DNA of 64,000 bases from Paenibacillus_E violae (GCF_032461945.1 NZ_JAWCUD010000003.1:372001-436000), one strand, 5' to 3'; shown: positions 9,383 through 19,561, counted from the stretch's first letter. Numbers and translations are program-made. The notes: generated from the sequence alone by a model not told the origin.

Positions 9383-9390
9383 GAAATACG

Positions 9391-10974
9391 TTACAGAGAT
9401 GGTGTATTTTTTCTATACTCCCTGGGTTTGCATCCAGCTAATTTTTCAAATAACCTGGCAAAGTGCTGCGTATCCGAGTATCCGACCATTTGGCAAATCT
9501 CATATACTTTCAGATCGGTGTTCTGCAAGAGTTCCTTTGCTTTGTTAATTCGGATCTGCGTCAAAAAATTCACATAAGTCTCCCCTGTCTTTTGCTTGAA
9601 AAACTGACTTAAGTAATAGGGGCTGATGAAAAAGCGGGCTGCCAGATCCGCAATTTTAATCGGTTCATTATAATGTTTTGTCACATATTCCTTGATTTCT
9701 GTAATAATATCTTTCTTCTTTGGAATATTATGTTCCAATTTAAACGAAATAATTCCGCGAATCACTTTCACTGCCCATTCCTCAAGGTGTTCTAACGTCC
9801 GAAACCGGGAAATACCATCTAGTGACAGAATATGCCGGCCTAGGAAGTCGTTCTGCTGCAGCTGATGAAAGGACATATTTCGAACGCTGGATAAAAGGAT
9901 GTTTAAACACTGCGACTGTAGATCGGCCGGTCTCATACTCTTTTCGGCTTCCATCCTGCGAAAAATTTCTCGGATGATGTCTACACACCCCGCTTCGTCC
10001 ATGTTGTCGAGTCCGGTTTCCAACTTGGCTATCAGTTCTGTAGGAACAGTGTGGCTTGGTCCTGTTAGATTCGTAATCTCTGGAAACGGAATCACAGCGT
10101 TGGTTCCCTTTATGACCTTGTAACTTAATGCATAACACGCTTCTTCGAAAGATTGACTGACTCCGACAACACGTTTCTGTATCGTACCAATGCCGATCGT
10201 CATGGACAACTTCAGATCTTGATAAACTTCCTGCTTGAGAAGAACACAGGCCCGGACTACATCTTCATTTTTTATCAATTTGTCATTGGCCAGGATGACA
10301 GCCACTTGGGCTCCCGTATAGCGAAAGCGGAAAACCCCACGATACTGTTTAAAGGCACGGTCGATGTGATCAAAAACAGGATGGAGTCCGAACTCCTTAC
10401 TACCATCGACATTGCTATCAAATTCAAGAAGAACACTTCCGAAAAAGGCGCCTTCCATTGGAATCTGGGCAACCTGAAGAAGTTTTTCTACGAGTTCCAA
10501 ATTGTCGTTGCCTAGATCTAGAACATCCCTCCAGGCTTTCTCCTGCTTACGACTATGAACCTCTTGCCTCAATTCGTTTACTTCTTGAACTTTTGCTTTG
10601 TCCGCCCGGATCGCTTCCATAACCTGATACACGCATTCACGAAGCTGATCTATTTCCACCGGTTTGTTGATGTAGAAGCGTACACCTAGCTGCATACCGC
10701 GCCGAGCATATTCAAAATCTGTATATCCGCTTAAAAGAATACATGGTATCGGGCTGCCTTCGTCCTTTAGCATTTTAATCATCTCGAGACCGTCTGCTTG
10801 AGGCATCCGTATATCGGTAATAACAAAATCCGGCTGCATGGTTTGAATTAGCTTGAAGCCTTCCAAGCCATTGTGAGCTGTACCAATAACCTCACATTCC
10901 GGTATATAGCGATTAACCATTCGCTTGAGACCTTCTACAATGCCTTTCTCATCGTCCACCAAGATTACCTTCAT
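9391..10974 (-). CDS. Response regulator with C-terminal AraC-type HTH (YesN-like)
   Basis: 527 residues: receiver domain at 1-120 with the phosphoacceptor Asp in FVITDIRMPQADG (near residue 55) and Lys in YINKPVEID; a middle YesN-specific region; and two AraC-type helix-turn-helix motifs in the last 100 residues (IADLAARFFISPYYLSQFF and VYEICQMVGYSDTQHFARLF). GGGAGG precedes the ATG. It follows the sensor kinase gene by 27 nt, so the two are one operon. It should activate the importer operon directly downstream when the kinase senses an oligosaccharide outside the cell; this follows from what is known of such pairs in Bacillales, not from a visible binding site. Confidence 0.92.
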   Translation of the reverse strand: MKVILVDDEKGIVEGLKRMVNRYIPECEVIGTAHNGLEGFKLIQTMQPDFVITDIRMPQADGLEMIKMLKDEGSPIPCILLSGYTDFEYARRGMQLGVRFYINKPVEIDQLRECVYQVMEAIRADKAKVQEVNELRQEVHSRKQEKAWRDVLDLGNDNLELVEKLLQVAQIPMEGAFFGSVLLEFDSNVDGSKEFGLHPVFDHIDRAFKQYRGVFRFRYTGAQVAVILANDKLIKNEDVVRACVLLKQEVYQDLKLSMTIGIGTIQKRVVGVSQSFEEACYALSYKVIKGTNAVIPFPEITNLTGPSHTVPTELIAKLETGLDNMDEAGCVDIIREIFRRMEAEKSMRPADLQSQCLNILLSSVRNMSFHQLQQNDFLGRHILSLDGISRFRTLEHLEEWAVKVIRGIISFKLEHNIPKKKDIITEIKEYVTKHYNEPIKIADLAARFFISPYYLSQFFKQKTGETYVNFLTQIRINKAKELLQNTDLKVYEICQMVGYSDTQHFARLFEKLAGCKPREYRKNTPSL

Positions 10975-11001
10975 ACGAAATAACCTCCCATTAACACATA
11001 A

Positions 11002-12828
11002 TCAACCCACATGGTTCGGCATATAGATTTCAACGATTGTTCCACGCTCAATCTCAGAACGAATCGTCAAATAATACTGATCTCCATAATGGAGTTTAAT
11101 GCGTTCTGCAATATTTTTAAGACCTAATCCACTGCGCTCCGATTTGACGTCCTCTTCAAGTTTGTACTTGTCCAGCCCCGCATCCTCCAACCCGGCAAGC
11201 AGTTCCTGCTGCTTCTCGATTGACATACCGCCTCCATCGTCAATGATCCGAATGACGATCTCCCCTTCTTCGGTCCAGGCGCCTTCAATCTCAATATGCA
11301 TAGGCTGAATATAGTCCAGGAATCCATGATTAATACTATTCTCAACGATAGGTTGAAAGACAAGAGGGATAATCGTGCATTGCAGCATCTCATCAGGAAT
11401 CCTGATTGTCAGACTGAACATATTATCAAATCTGATGTTTTGAAGTTGCAGATAATTCGCTGTATACTCCAATTCGTTCTTCACCGAGTGATGTTGACCT
11501 CCCTTGCCTAAGACAAGCCGAAACATACGAGCCAAGATCATGATCATCTCAGCGCTTTCATCATCATCTTTGGCCATTACCTTCATGCGAATGGATTCCA
11601 ACGTATTGTAGAGCATATGGGGGTTAATTTGATTTTGGAGCGCCATGAATTTCGCTTGACGCTGCTTGATTTCCGCGATATACACCTCTTCAATCAAGGT
11701 TCGGATCGTTAAAATCATTTTATTGTAACTATAGACAAGACTTCCAATTTCATCGTTCGCCTGCTCTTTCTCTATGGGCAAATATTGTCCCGTTTCCGCC
11801 TGCTTCATACTTCTGCGAAGTGCTTTAATAGGCCTTGTGATCGTATAGCTTAATCCATAAGAGATAAGAGTAATAATCAAGCAGCTTAGTAGAATGACAA
11901 TGACAGTTATTCCTTTGATCCGGTTAATTTTCTGCAGCAGTTTTGAACGCGGTATCTCCGTTTTGATGGACAAATCCCCTTTTGAGGTGCTTCCTGATAA
12001 AAGAATCAGATTTTCGTCTCCGGTATCCTTGATCGCATTCGTTTCAGATTCGGAAACCTGATCCCAAGACAAACGCCCGCTAGCCGCATCGGAGTGGTAA
12101 ACAATTTCTCCTTGTCGATTGCTAATGATGACACTCATGCCGTATTTATCACGGGCCAAGACAAAATCATGATCAAGCTGCAGCAAAGTGAAGGGGTCCA
12201 GGTCGATAAGGAGCATGCCCGCATAGGCCCCATTGGAGCTGAACAGCACCCTCCCTACGGTCACAACTGCTCCAGCACCTTTGTCCTCGTAGTAGGAACG
12301 ATCGTGTAACCCTGTGATAAAAAATGGATCATCCGTATTCAGATACTTTTTATTCCACTCTTTGGCTTGGGCAAGTAATGCGTTCTCATTCACTCTGCTA
12401 GTTGTCGTCGTATATTGATACACGTTGTTATCGCGACTTACCAGCATCAAAGTGCTGATTTCCGATTTCAGCCATGTAACTCGCGTCAGTAAGCGTTGAA
12501 CAGCTACCTTTTGATTGATCAACTCTTCCATGGACAAGCTTTGTTCTTCGGCCAAATTGTAAATCAAACCGTTGTCGACAAGAACCGATTTGGTCACTTT
12601 ATCGTATTCGTCGATAAACTGATTTAAAGTGGTTCTGATCTGTGACGTATACAATGAGGCAAACTCTTGGGATGAATCCTCAAGTCCCTTTGCCGATTGA
12701 GTAAATATGATAACGCTTACACCAATGAGAGGGATAACGCAAGCGAATAAATATCCGAACATGAGTTTGTTTTGAAATTTCATATTTCTGATCATGACAA
12801 TGATTCTTCGTGTCCAACGGCTGCTCAT
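11002..12828 (-). CDS. Sensor histidine kinase (YesM-like)
   Basis: About 608 residues. One membrane segment near the N-terminus, a large extracellular sensing domain (roughly 45-300, Cache-like), a second membrane segment (about 302-324), a HAMP linker, then the His_kinase domain with the phosphorylated His in QNQINPHMLYNTLESIRM and a HATPase domain with DDGGGMS and SGLGLKNIAERI. The ATG at 12828 is preceded directly by an in-frame TTG (12831), which has better spacing to AGGATGG; either could be used. It is co-transcribed with the YesN-like regulator and probably senses the substrate of the adjacent importer. Confidence 0.9.
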   Translation of the reverse strand: MSSRWTRRIIVMIRNMKFQNKLMFGYLFACVIPLIGVSVIIFTQSAKGLEDSSQEFASLYTSQIRTTLNQFIDEYDKVTKSVLVDNGLIYNLAEEQSLSMEELINQKVAVQRLLTRVTWLKSEISTLMLVSRDNNVYQYTTTTSRVNENALLAQAKEWNKKYLNTDDPFFITGLHDRSYYEDKGAGAVVTVGRVLFSSNGAYAGMLLIDLDPFTLLQLDHDFVLARDKYGMSVIISNRQGEIVYHSDAASGRLSWDQVSESETNAIKDTGDENLILLSGSTSKGDLSIKTEIPRSKLLQKINRIKGITVIVILLSCLIITLISYGLSYTITRPIKALRRSMKQAETGQYLPIEKEQANDEIGSLVYSYNKMILTIRTLIEEVYIAEIKQRQAKFMALQNQINPHMLYNTLESIRMKVMAKDDDESAEMIMILARMFRLVLGKGGQHHSVKNELEYTANYLQLQNIRFDNMFSLTIRIPDEMLQCTIIPLVFQPIVENSINHGFLDYIQPMHIEIEGAWTEEGEIVIRIIDDGGGMSIEKQQELLAGLEDAGLDKYKLEEDVKSERSGLGLKNIAERIKLHYGDQYYLTIRSEIERGTIVEIYMPNHVG

Positions 12829-12967
12829 CAAGACGAACCCATCCTTTTGTAGACTTCTTATCGACTATTGTACATGCTTTTGTTTCCGTTTACACGAAAA
12901 TATACCTAAATGGTTGATTGAAGTAAAGGGGGATTTCAAAGTCTTTACAGGGGCATTTCATGGATAA

Positions 12968-13002
12968 ACCATTCGGCCGAGTCTCACACCCGTCCAAATG
13001 GT
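12968..13002 (-). terminator. Possible weak terminator after ribA
   Basis: ACCATTCGG (12968-12976) and CCAAATGGT (12994-13002) pair with one wobble. On the minus strand only TTTAT follows, so termination would be weak. It lies 30 nt beyond the ribA stop. Confidence 0.4.
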
Positions 13003-13034
13003 CTTTTCTCATTTGTCTCAGCAAATATTCGAAG

Positions 13035-13796
13035 TTAATCATTGTTACAACAGTCTTCACCTTCGTTCAAGTGTCCCGATCGCTCGATTTTCGTTTTCAA
13101 ATACTTTTCATTATGTTCAGAGACATCTCCCCAAAGTTGAACACGATCCTCTACATTCAGACCCGCCTTTTTAAGCGCATCCAATTTCCTTGGATTATTA
13201 GTAATCAAGGTGACAGGCTTTGTTCGAAGCGTCTGCAAAACCTTGATTGCATCACTGTAATCACGGGAATCATCCACGAAACCAAGCTGAAGATTGGCAT
13301 CCACGGTATCAAATCCATTTTCTTGAAGAATATAAGCAAGAGCCTTACTAAAGAGCCCGATGCCTCTTCCTTCATGGTTTGCTAGATAAAATAACGCTCC
13401 ACTTCCATGCTCGGCAATATGTTTCATCGACTGCTTGAGCTGATATCCGCAATCACATCGCTTGCTGCCAAAAATATCTCCGGTATGACAGATAGAGTGA
13501 AAACGGATCAAGGCATGATCGGCATTTGAAAAATCCCCATGAACAAGTACACTCGATTGTTGAAGCTCGGCTAAATTAGCAGCAGATAATTTGGCAACTA
13601 TACGCTCAAAATCTTCCGTCACCTCATTGCAATTCAGCCAGCAATACCATTTAAACTCAACGGTTTCCCCCTGCAAGTTAACAGGTAGTTTTATGGGGCC
13701 AACAAGATAGATAGCTCCTTTGTTTGTTTTAATCCGTTTTATCTTCTCTTGTAAAAGCGAAATCACTTTAGGGTCAAAGTTCTTTACAGTTGGCAT
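13035..13796 (-). CDS. ribA: GTP cyclohydrolase II, stand-alone type
   Basis: 253 residues, without the fused RibB domain common in Bacillus. It converts GTP to 2,5-diamino-6-ribosylamino-pyrimidinone phosphate, the first step of riboflavin synthesis. The three zinc ligands are visible in CHTGDIFGSKRCDC (C-x10-C-x-C), followed by the nucleotide-binding stretch HEGRGIGLFSKALAY and TNNPRKLDALKKAG. The usual HSEC before the zinc site is HSIC here. The N-terminal 75 residues are longer than in E. coli RibA. AAGGAGA precedes the ATG by 7 nt. It is a single-gene unit between two sugar loci with no other riboflavin gene in the window, so a divergent paralogue or a role outside the main pathway is possible. 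Confidence 0.85.
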   Translation of the reverse strand: MPTVKNFDPKVISLLQEKIKRIKTNKGAIYLVGPIKLPVNLQGETVEFKWYCWLNCNEVTEDFERIVAKLSAANLAELQQSSVLVHGDFSNADHALIRFHSICHTGDIFGSKRCDCGYQLKQSMKHIAEHGSGALFYLANHEGRGIGLFSKALAYILQENGFDTVDANLQLGFVDDSRDYSDAIKVLQTLRTKPVTLITNNPRKLDALKKAGLNVEDRVQLWGDVSEHNEKYLKTKIERSGHLNEGEDCCNND

Positions 13797-13980
13797 GGAT
13801 ACGTCTCCTTTATATTCCGACTCGATGGTGTCGAACCACTTATACGCTGCGGATAAAATGCAAGAATCTTAGTTGCCCTATATTTTCCATTTTCGATCTA
13901 AATTATTCGGATATCGCACTGGACAGAAGCAACTCAAAAACTCTCAACTTCTGCTAAGAAATAGCAATCAGTACGTACAA

Positions 13981-14028
13981 CGTGATAAAGCCGAACTTGG
14001 GAAAATCCCTTGTTCGGCTTTTATCACG
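13981..14028 (-). terminator. Long-stem terminator after the operon B binding-protein gene
   Basis: CGTGATAAAGCCGAAC and its complement GTTCGGCTTTTATCACG form a 16-bp stem with a one-base bulge and an inner GGG/CCC stem. It starts 22 nt beyond the stop at 14050. T-rich tracts lie on both outer sides of the GC core, so it may work in both directions. Confidence 0.8.
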
Positions 14029-14049
14029 TCTAGATTATCATTTCACTTC

Positions 14050-15681
14050 TTATTTACCATTCTGAGCCTTGTAGTTCTTTATAAACTCATCTTCAACTGC
14101 CTTCCCGCCCTGATCCATGTACTGTTGAACCAATGATTTGTACAAGCCTTCGACTTCAGCCGGTTTAGCAACAATTAGTTTTGCAAGCATTTGTGCTGAA
14201 AGATTCTTAAGCGCTGCGTTGTTTTTGGCATCGGCTGCATTCGGTATTGAATAGAAGTAGCCGGCATAATAGTCCACCATACTTACTTTCAAAGCATTTT
14301 CTGCATCCTTTTCATAACCGGGATATCCTGTAGAAATGGCTGCATCATTCTTTTTCTGATCACCAAGTTCAATCCCATTGGATAGGATGTCATAGTCCAG
14401 GTTGTTAGCAACCGTCATCATCTTATCTCCGGAATTTGTCGTTCCTGTCTGTTTCGGAACGCCATTCACCATGTTGTAGTCCACGCCTTCCTGACCGTTC
14501 TGAAGGAAGAGGGTTACCTTGGGATCACTCATCCAGTTGAGGTATTGTATGGCAAGGTCAACATTTTTACTTGTTTTCGGTATGATGATATACATCCCAT
14601 TCGGGCTGTACCCGTTCTTAGGATGTTTGCCCGCATCATTCTGCCATGGATCGATTGGAACCAGCTGAGCACCAGGAACATTTTTAACAAGGTTAGTATA
14701 GGTGCCGGGAGCTGTTCGGTACGGACCATCCCAGTTCGTTTGGAATGCTCCCACTTTTCCGTTGGAAATATCTGCGTCCAGCAGTTTACCATCTTTGTCA
14801 GTTGCAAAGTTCGGGCTAATCAAACCTGCATTATACATCTTGTTGACATACCCAACCGCTTTATCAAATCCTGGCATGCTCCAGTTGGCCAACCAGATCG
14901 ATTGCGGCTGAAGGGTAGCAAACTGTTCTACCGTAAGATTGGATGGTTTAAAGGCTTCTGGTATGAAACTTAATCCGGGATTTAAAGGCTGCAGGGAATA
15001 GCCATACGGAATGACACCGCTTACATTACCGGGATTCTTCTCTTTGAATGCAACCATAGTGTCATAGAATTGTTCCGGTGTAGTAGGAACAGGAAGCCCC
15101 AATTTATCCAACCAGTCTTTACGGATAAAAGTGTTTGAACTTGCAAGAACCGTCCTCTTGCCCGGTACAGAATACTGCTTGCCATTAAATTTCCCATACT
15201 TTAATACATCATCGCCCAGATACTTGGTAAGCGTAGGTCCATACTGCTTGAGAACGGAATCAAGCTCTGCCAAGCCACCTTGCTGTACATAATTATAAAC
15301 AACACCCTGGTTGTACGTGAAGGTAATGTCAGGTGCCTGGCCAGATGCCATCAATACGTTCAATTTGTCTACTTCCTGAGCTCTAGGAACGGAAACAAAT
15401 TTCACTGTGGCATTAAACTGCTTGCCGAAATTATCGTTGATATACTTCGTCCAGAAGTTATCATTCAAATCCGGCTGTCCGGGTTTACCTCTATCGAAAA
15501 CTTCGACAGTTAATGTTCGATGCTCTTTTGTAGCACCTGCTGCAGCAGTTTGTGTACCAGCGCTTGCTGTAGCAGTGGCGCTTGTGCCGGTTGGCGAACT
15601 ATTCGTGCAAGCGGACAATGTAGATGCAATTAGTAGGGCGGCCAAAGAAAAACCGATAGATCTTCCTGTTTTTACCTTCAA
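14050..15681 (-). CDS. Extracellular sugar-binding lipoprotein of a second CUT1 importer
   Basis: 543 residues from a TTG codon at 15681, preceded by AAAGGGAG with 9-nt spacing. The longer frame starting at 15744 would add sequence in front of the signal peptide and lacks a ribosome binding site. A lipobox (STLSAC, Cys near residue 24) marks a lipoprotein. A Ser/Thr/Ala-rich linker of about 25 residues leads into a family 1 solute-binding fold (FIRKDWLDKLGLPVPTT, WMSDPKVTLFLQNG). It is the last gene of operon B behind two permeases, an oxidoreductase and a GntR regulator. The ligand is unknown. Confidence 0.87.
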   Translation of the reverse strand: MKVKTGRSIGFSLAALLIASTLSACTNSSPTGTSATATASAGTQTAAAGATKEHRTLTVEVFDRGKPGQPDLNDNFWTKYINDNFGKQFNATVKFVSVPRAQEVDKLNVLMASGQAPDITFTYNQGVVYNYVQQGGLAELDSVLKQYGPTLTKYLGDDVLKYGKFNGKQYSVPGKRTVLASSNTFIRKDWLDKLGLPVPTTPEQFYDTMVAFKEKNPGNVSGVIPYGYSLQPLNPGLSFIPEAFKPSNLTVEQFATLQPQSIWLANWSMPGFDKAVGYVNKMYNAGLISPNFATDKDGKLLDADISNGKVGAFQTNWDGPYRTAPGTYTNLVKNVPGAQLVPIDPWQNDAGKHPKNGYSPNGMYIIIPKTSKNVDLAIQYLNWMSDPKVTLFLQNGQEGVDYNMVNGVPKQTGTTNSGDKMMTVANNLDYDILSNGIELGDQKKNDAAISTGYPGYEKDAENALKVSMVDYYAGYFYSIPNAADAKNNAALKNLSAQMLAKLIVAKPAEVEGLYKSLVQQYMDQGGKAVEDEFIKNYKAQNGK

Positions 15682-15758
15682 AAAACCCAACTCCCTTTTT
15701 AAATTAATCGTATATAAACTCGCGAAATAGATGAAAGATTCCATTTCACAAACCCATA

Positions 15759-16619
15759 TCAGCCTTTAACGGCACCAATCATAATACCGGATACAAAGTA
15801 TTTCTGAAGCCACGGATACACGAGAAGAATCGGAACTGTACCAAATATAATACTTGCCGCTTTCAATGCTTCGGAAGGCAGATTTACAATGAGATTCTCG
15901 CCGGACATTTGCTGCGAAAGATTAATAACGTTATACAGTTTAAGCTGTATCGTATAGAATTTCTGGTCTGTAATGTAGAAAAGAGCATCCTGAAAATAGT
16001 TCCACCGGAATACGGCATACAATAGGCTGACTGTGGCAAGTGCCGGCTTGGAAAGAGGCAGCACGATCTTAATCAAAATCTGAAGCTCGTTGCATCCGTC
16101 CAGGTGCGCAGCTTCCTCCAGACTTTCGGGCAAGCTCTGAAAGAACGATTTTAATATGATCATATAGTAAACGCTCATCATGCCCGGGAGAATCAGTGCC
16201 AATGGCGTGTCCAGAAGGCTCAGACTTTTTACATTGAGATAGTCCGGTATCAACCCGCCACTAAAATACATGGTGAACACCATCAATAACAATAAAGCAC
16301 TTCTGCCCTTGAGTCTTTTTTTGGTCAACGGATACGCTGCCAATATGGTAACGGTTAATGAAAAGAGAACAAATACACCTGTCAGAATCACTGTAAAGAA
16401 CAGTGAGTACAACATACCTGCATCCCCAAATACCACTTTATAGGCATCTATATTAAAGTCTATGGGATAGATGGTAACAGCCTGAGATATAATCGCCTTG
16501 TTAGAGCTAAGTGATTGGGAAAGAATATAAAGAAAAGGAACCAGACATATAAAGACCGCAATTAAAATAACAGATGCTGCTGTATAGTCAATCATTCTAT
16601 TCTTAAACGTATGTGACAT
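15759..16619 (-). CDS. Carbohydrate ABC transporter permease (YtcP/MalG type)
   Basis: 286 residues from the ATG at 16619. An in-frame TTG six bases upstream is only 2 nt from the AGGAGG, while this ATG has 8-nt spacing, so the ATG was chosen. Six membrane segments, an EAA loop (EEAAHLDGCNELQ) and the C-terminal KYFVSGIMIGAVKG. It forms the channel with the LplB-type permease 13 nt upstream and serves the binding protein 77 nt downstream. Confidence 0.9.
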   Translation of the reverse strand: MSHTFKNRMIDYTAASVILIAVFICLVPFLYILSQSLSSNKAIISQAVTIYPIDFNIDAYKVVFGDAGMLYSLFFTVILTGVFVLFSLTVTILAAYPLTKKRLKGRSALLLLMVFTMYFSGGLIPDYLNVKSLSLLDTPLALILPGMMSVYYMIILKSFFQSLPESLEEAAHLDGCNELQILIKIVLPLSKPALATVSLLYAVFRWNYFQDALFYITDQKFYTIQLKLYNVINLSQQMSGENLIVNLPSEALKAASIIFGTVPILLVYPWLQKYFVSGIMIGAVKG

Positions 16620-16632
16620 TGTCAATGCCTCC

Positions 16633-17601
16633 TCACCATATTCCGTTTTCTCCTAATTTACGGGAAATAAAATTAGAAGTTACCAAGAATATTAAGCAAA
16701 TAACAGACTGGAACAAGCCTACAGCTGCACCAATTGAAAAGTTCGCGGATTGAATCCCTACACGATAAACATAGGTACTGATAACGTCACCATAATCCAT
16801 AACAAGGTTGTTTTGAATGTTGAATGGACGATCGAAGTTAATAGCCATGATATTACCGAGCTGCAGGATCAGAAGGATCGCAATGGTTGGTCTGATACCT
16901 GGCAGCGTAATATGCCATATCTTTCTTAATCTTCCTGCTCCGTCTGCATCTGCAGCTTCATACAACTGTTTGTCAATTCCCGTCATAGCAGCAAGATACA
17001 AAATTGTCCCCCATCCTGCATTCTGCCATACTCCGATTAAAGAATAAGTTGCCACCCATACATATTTGTTCGTGAGAAATGGTAGCGACTGCCCACCCAT
17101 ATGGCCAATTAAGGAGTTCAACATCCCTGTGGGAGATAGCAGCTGAGTAACAATGCCGCCAATAATAACCCAGGAAAGGAAATGCGGCAGATACAATATG
17201 GTCTGGCTTACCTTTTTGAACTTATTCCATACCAGTTCATTTAATAAAATGGCCAAAATAATCGGCGCTGGAAATCCCAATATTAAATCCAAAAAGTTCA
17301 GCATCAACGTATTTCTAACAACCTGAAAAAATTGCGGTGATGCAAAGATTTGCTTGAATGTTTCAAAATTATTCCATGGACTCTTGCTGACGCCCTGAAA
17401 AATGTTGTAATCCTTAAAAGCAATCTGTATGCCATACATGGGTGCATATTTAAATATCACGATATATGCAATAGGGACTAGCAACATAAGGTAAAGCATA
17501 TAATCAAGTCTTATATAATACGATAAGCCTTTCTTTTTTTGCTGCGGTATGACAACGCTCTCCTTCTTATCCAGAGCAACACTACTGTTCATTGCCTGCA
17601 T
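16633..17601 (-). CDS. Carbohydrate ABC transporter permease (LplB type)
   Basis: 322 residues. A polar N-terminal tail of about 35 residues precedes six membrane segments. AFKDYNIFQGVSKSPW and the EAA loop (YEAADADGAGRLRKIWHI) are family hallmarks. GGAGG precedes the ATG by 9 nt. It is the first transporter gene after the Gfo/Idh/MocA gene, with 46 nt between. Substrate not evident. Confidence 0.9.
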   Translation of the reverse strand: MQAMNSSVALDKKESVVIPQQKKKGLSYYIRLDYMLYLMLLVPIAYIVIFKYAPMYGIQIAFKDYNIFQGVSKSPWNNFETFKQIFASPQFFQVVRNTLMLNFLDLILGFPAPIILAILLNELVWNKFKKVSQTILYLPHFLSWVIIGGIVTQLLSPTGMLNSLIGHMGGQSLPFLTNKYVWVATYSLIGVWQNAGWGTILYLAAMTGIDKQLYEAADADGAGRLRKIWHITLPGIRPTIAILLILQLGNIMAINFDRPFNIQNNLVMDYGDVISTYVYRVGIQSANFSIGAAVGLFQSVICLIFLVTSNFISRKLGENGIW

Positions 17602-17647
17602 AAACGACTACCTCCATTTCACTGGTTTCACCACTTGCTCAGAGCAG

Positions 17648-18808
17648 TTACTTCTTGTAATCGCTGCCGAGAGTAATGTCGTTCTTCGAGAAGGAAACAA
17701 CCGATGAGGTCTTCTCGTAAAAATGCGGCGCATTCGCGAGCAAGCTGTCTCTTGAATAGAATAAGCTGTCCTTCGTTAAAGGCAGGCTTACACTCTTGCC
17801 TGTAGTAGCCGCTTCATAGATGGCGGTAATCAATTCGAGCGTTTTGCGTCCTTCCCGGCCGTCAATGAGTACCTCCAGTGATTCGCTTTCGATTGCCTTC
17901 ATCACATCGTCAATTTGTCCAGCGTGCCCGGTATACGGGAGATCCTCCATGCTGTTGTACGTGTTCTCAAGCTCCTCCTCCAGCACAGTGTTCCGAATCG
18001 GAAATCCGTTTTCCTTGGAGGTGGAGGCATGAACCTTCCAAGGTGCGGAAATTCTCGCCTTTTCCCCTTGGAATATAAGCTGTTGTTCTTCTCCGTGATG
18101 CACGACAGAGCTTGTTATTTGCGCCAGGCTTCCGTTACCGTAAGAAAGAATGGCTATAGAGATATCCTCAACTTCCGCATTATCATGCGAAGTATTACTC
18201 ATCACGGCTTGAATTTTGTCTGGCATCCCCATCATCCACTGCAGCATGTCAATATGATGAACGGCGTGGTTCAGCGTACAGCCGCCGCCTTCCTTTTCCC
18301 AAGTGCCTCTCCACCACAAATCGTAATAGCAGTGCCCTCTCCACCAGTGGGAATCAACCTGCGCATGTACGATTTTGCCTGCCATTCCAGTGTCGAGCGT
18401 GCGCTTCAACCGCATGATAGGATCCCTGAACCGGTTTTGCCCGATTACGGACAAAATACGCTTCGACTCTGAAGCCGCTTCCAACATGCGGTCGCATTCT
18501 TCCAAGGAAGAAGACATCGGCTTCTCTACCAATACATGCTTTCCAGCTCTCAAAAAGTCGATAGCGATTTGAGCATGCGTATACGGCGGAGTGCAAATCG
18601 AAACCAGATCGATGTCGCTGTCCAACAGTTCACGATAGTCTTGTTCGACCCTGCAATCGAGCTGAAATTTCTCTTTACTCCGGACTGCCTTTTCCTGGTA
18701 AATGTCACATAACGCAACGACCTCGCATCTTCCTTTGAACGAGTTTGCATACGCTTCCAAATGCGCATTTGCGATACCGCCGGTACCGATAACAGCTACT
18801 TTCACCAT
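17648..18808 (-). CDS. Gfo/Idh/MocA-family oxidoreductase
   Basis: 386 residues. The Rossmann fold at the N-terminus shows the dinucleotide motif GTGGIANAH; the family EKPM motif, whose Lys acts in catalysis, is near residue 94. The C-terminal alpha/beta domain contains NHAVHHIDMLQWMMG, with the His residues usual for the active site. It is a cytoplasmic NAD(P)-dependent sugar or inositol dehydrogenase by family. It is the second gene of operon B, 18 nt after the GntR gene and before the importer, so it likely oxidises a sugar brought in by that importer. AAAGGAG precedes the ATG by 8 nt. Confidence 0.9.
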   Translation of the reverse strand: MVKVAVIGTGGIANAHLEAYANSFKGRCEVVALCDIYQEKAVRSKEKFQLDCRVEQDYRELLDSDIDLVSICTPPYTHAQIAIDFLRAGKHVLVEKPMSSSLEECDRMLEAASESKRILSVIGQNRFRDPIMRLKRTLDTGMAGKIVHAQVDSHWWRGHCYYDLWWRGTWEKEGGGCTLNHAVHHIDMLQWMMGMPDKIQAVMSNTSHDNAEVEDISIAILSYGNGSLAQITSSVVHHGEEQQLIFQGEKARISAPWKVHASTSKENGFPIRNTVLEEELENTYNSMEDLPYTGHAGQIDDVMKAIESESLEVLIDGREGRKTLELITAIYEAATTGKSVSLPLTKDSLFYSRDSLLANAPHFYEKTSSVVSFSKNDITLGSDYKK

Positions 18809-18826
18809 GTCTTTCGCTCCTTTGAT

Positions 18827-19513
18827 TTATTTGAAAAATTTGGTGTGCTTCTGCTTCAAATTTTCTTTTTCAATCATGAGCAGCTCCAAATGATCTCTGA
18901 TCATTTTTTCCGCTTGGTCGGGATCCTTCTCCTTGATGGCACGAACAATGCCATGATGCTGGGCCAGTATAATTTTCCAATCGGAATCGGAAGCAAGCCG
19001 TAAAATCCGAATGCGGTTGTCATGCGTTGCCATTTGTTGAATGAGTCCCCACGTACGGCCACGACCGCAGCCAATCATAATCGATTTGTGAAACTCTTCG
19101 TCGAGCTCAAACAGACGCCCATAATTTTGTTCAGATTCGCATAGTTCTTGCATCGAGATGAGATTTTGCAGGTGAAGCACCTGTTCCTTGTCAAGCAGCT
19201 CACATGCTTCTCTAACAACGGCGGATTCCAAGGTTTTTCTGACAAACCTGGATTCTTCCGCATGCTGCAAATCGATAAGCGATATGATGGAGCCCTTCTG
19301 AGGAGTCGTTTCGATTAATTCTTCCTGAGTGAGCTTCACCAATGCTTCACGAATCGGCGTTCTGCTCACTTGGAGCATTTCGACCAGTTCTTTCTCCGAG
19401 ATAAACCGCCCCGGTTCGAGTCGCAGCTCCATGATGTTTTTCTTCAAGGTTTCGTAAACGAAATCCCGGATTAGTCCTCTTTTGTCTCTTGAAATGTCAA
19501 TTTGAATACTCAT
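18827..19513 (-). CDS. GntR-family transcriptional regulator with FCD domain
   Basis: 228 residues from the ATG at 19513, which has GGAGG 6 nt upstream; the frame is open further but lacks a ribosome binding site. The N-terminal winged helix shows PGRFISEKELVEMLQVSRTP and IREALVKL, the GntR signature. The C-terminal FCD effector domain has the metal-binding pattern of FadR-type members (DEEFHKSI, HHGIVRAI, HLELL). It heads operon B and probably represses it until a sugar-acid ligand binds. A TAGTATACCA element in its promoter region fits the operator type of the subfamily. Confidence 0.88.
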   Translation of the reverse strand: MSIQIDISRDKRGLIRDFVYETLKKNIMELRLEPGRFISEKELVEMLQVSRTPIREALVKLTQEELIETTPQKGSIISLIDLQHAEESRFVRKTLESAVVREACELLDKEQVLHLQNLISMQELCESEQNYGRLFELDEEFHKSIMIGCGRGRTWGLIQQMATHDNRIRILRLASDSDWKIILAQHHGIVRAIKEKDPDQAEKMIRDHLELLMIEKENLKQKHTKFFK

Positions 19514-19561
19514 AAGATTCCTCCAGCCCGACGAATCGCCATTCATCTTTGAAGCACTCAA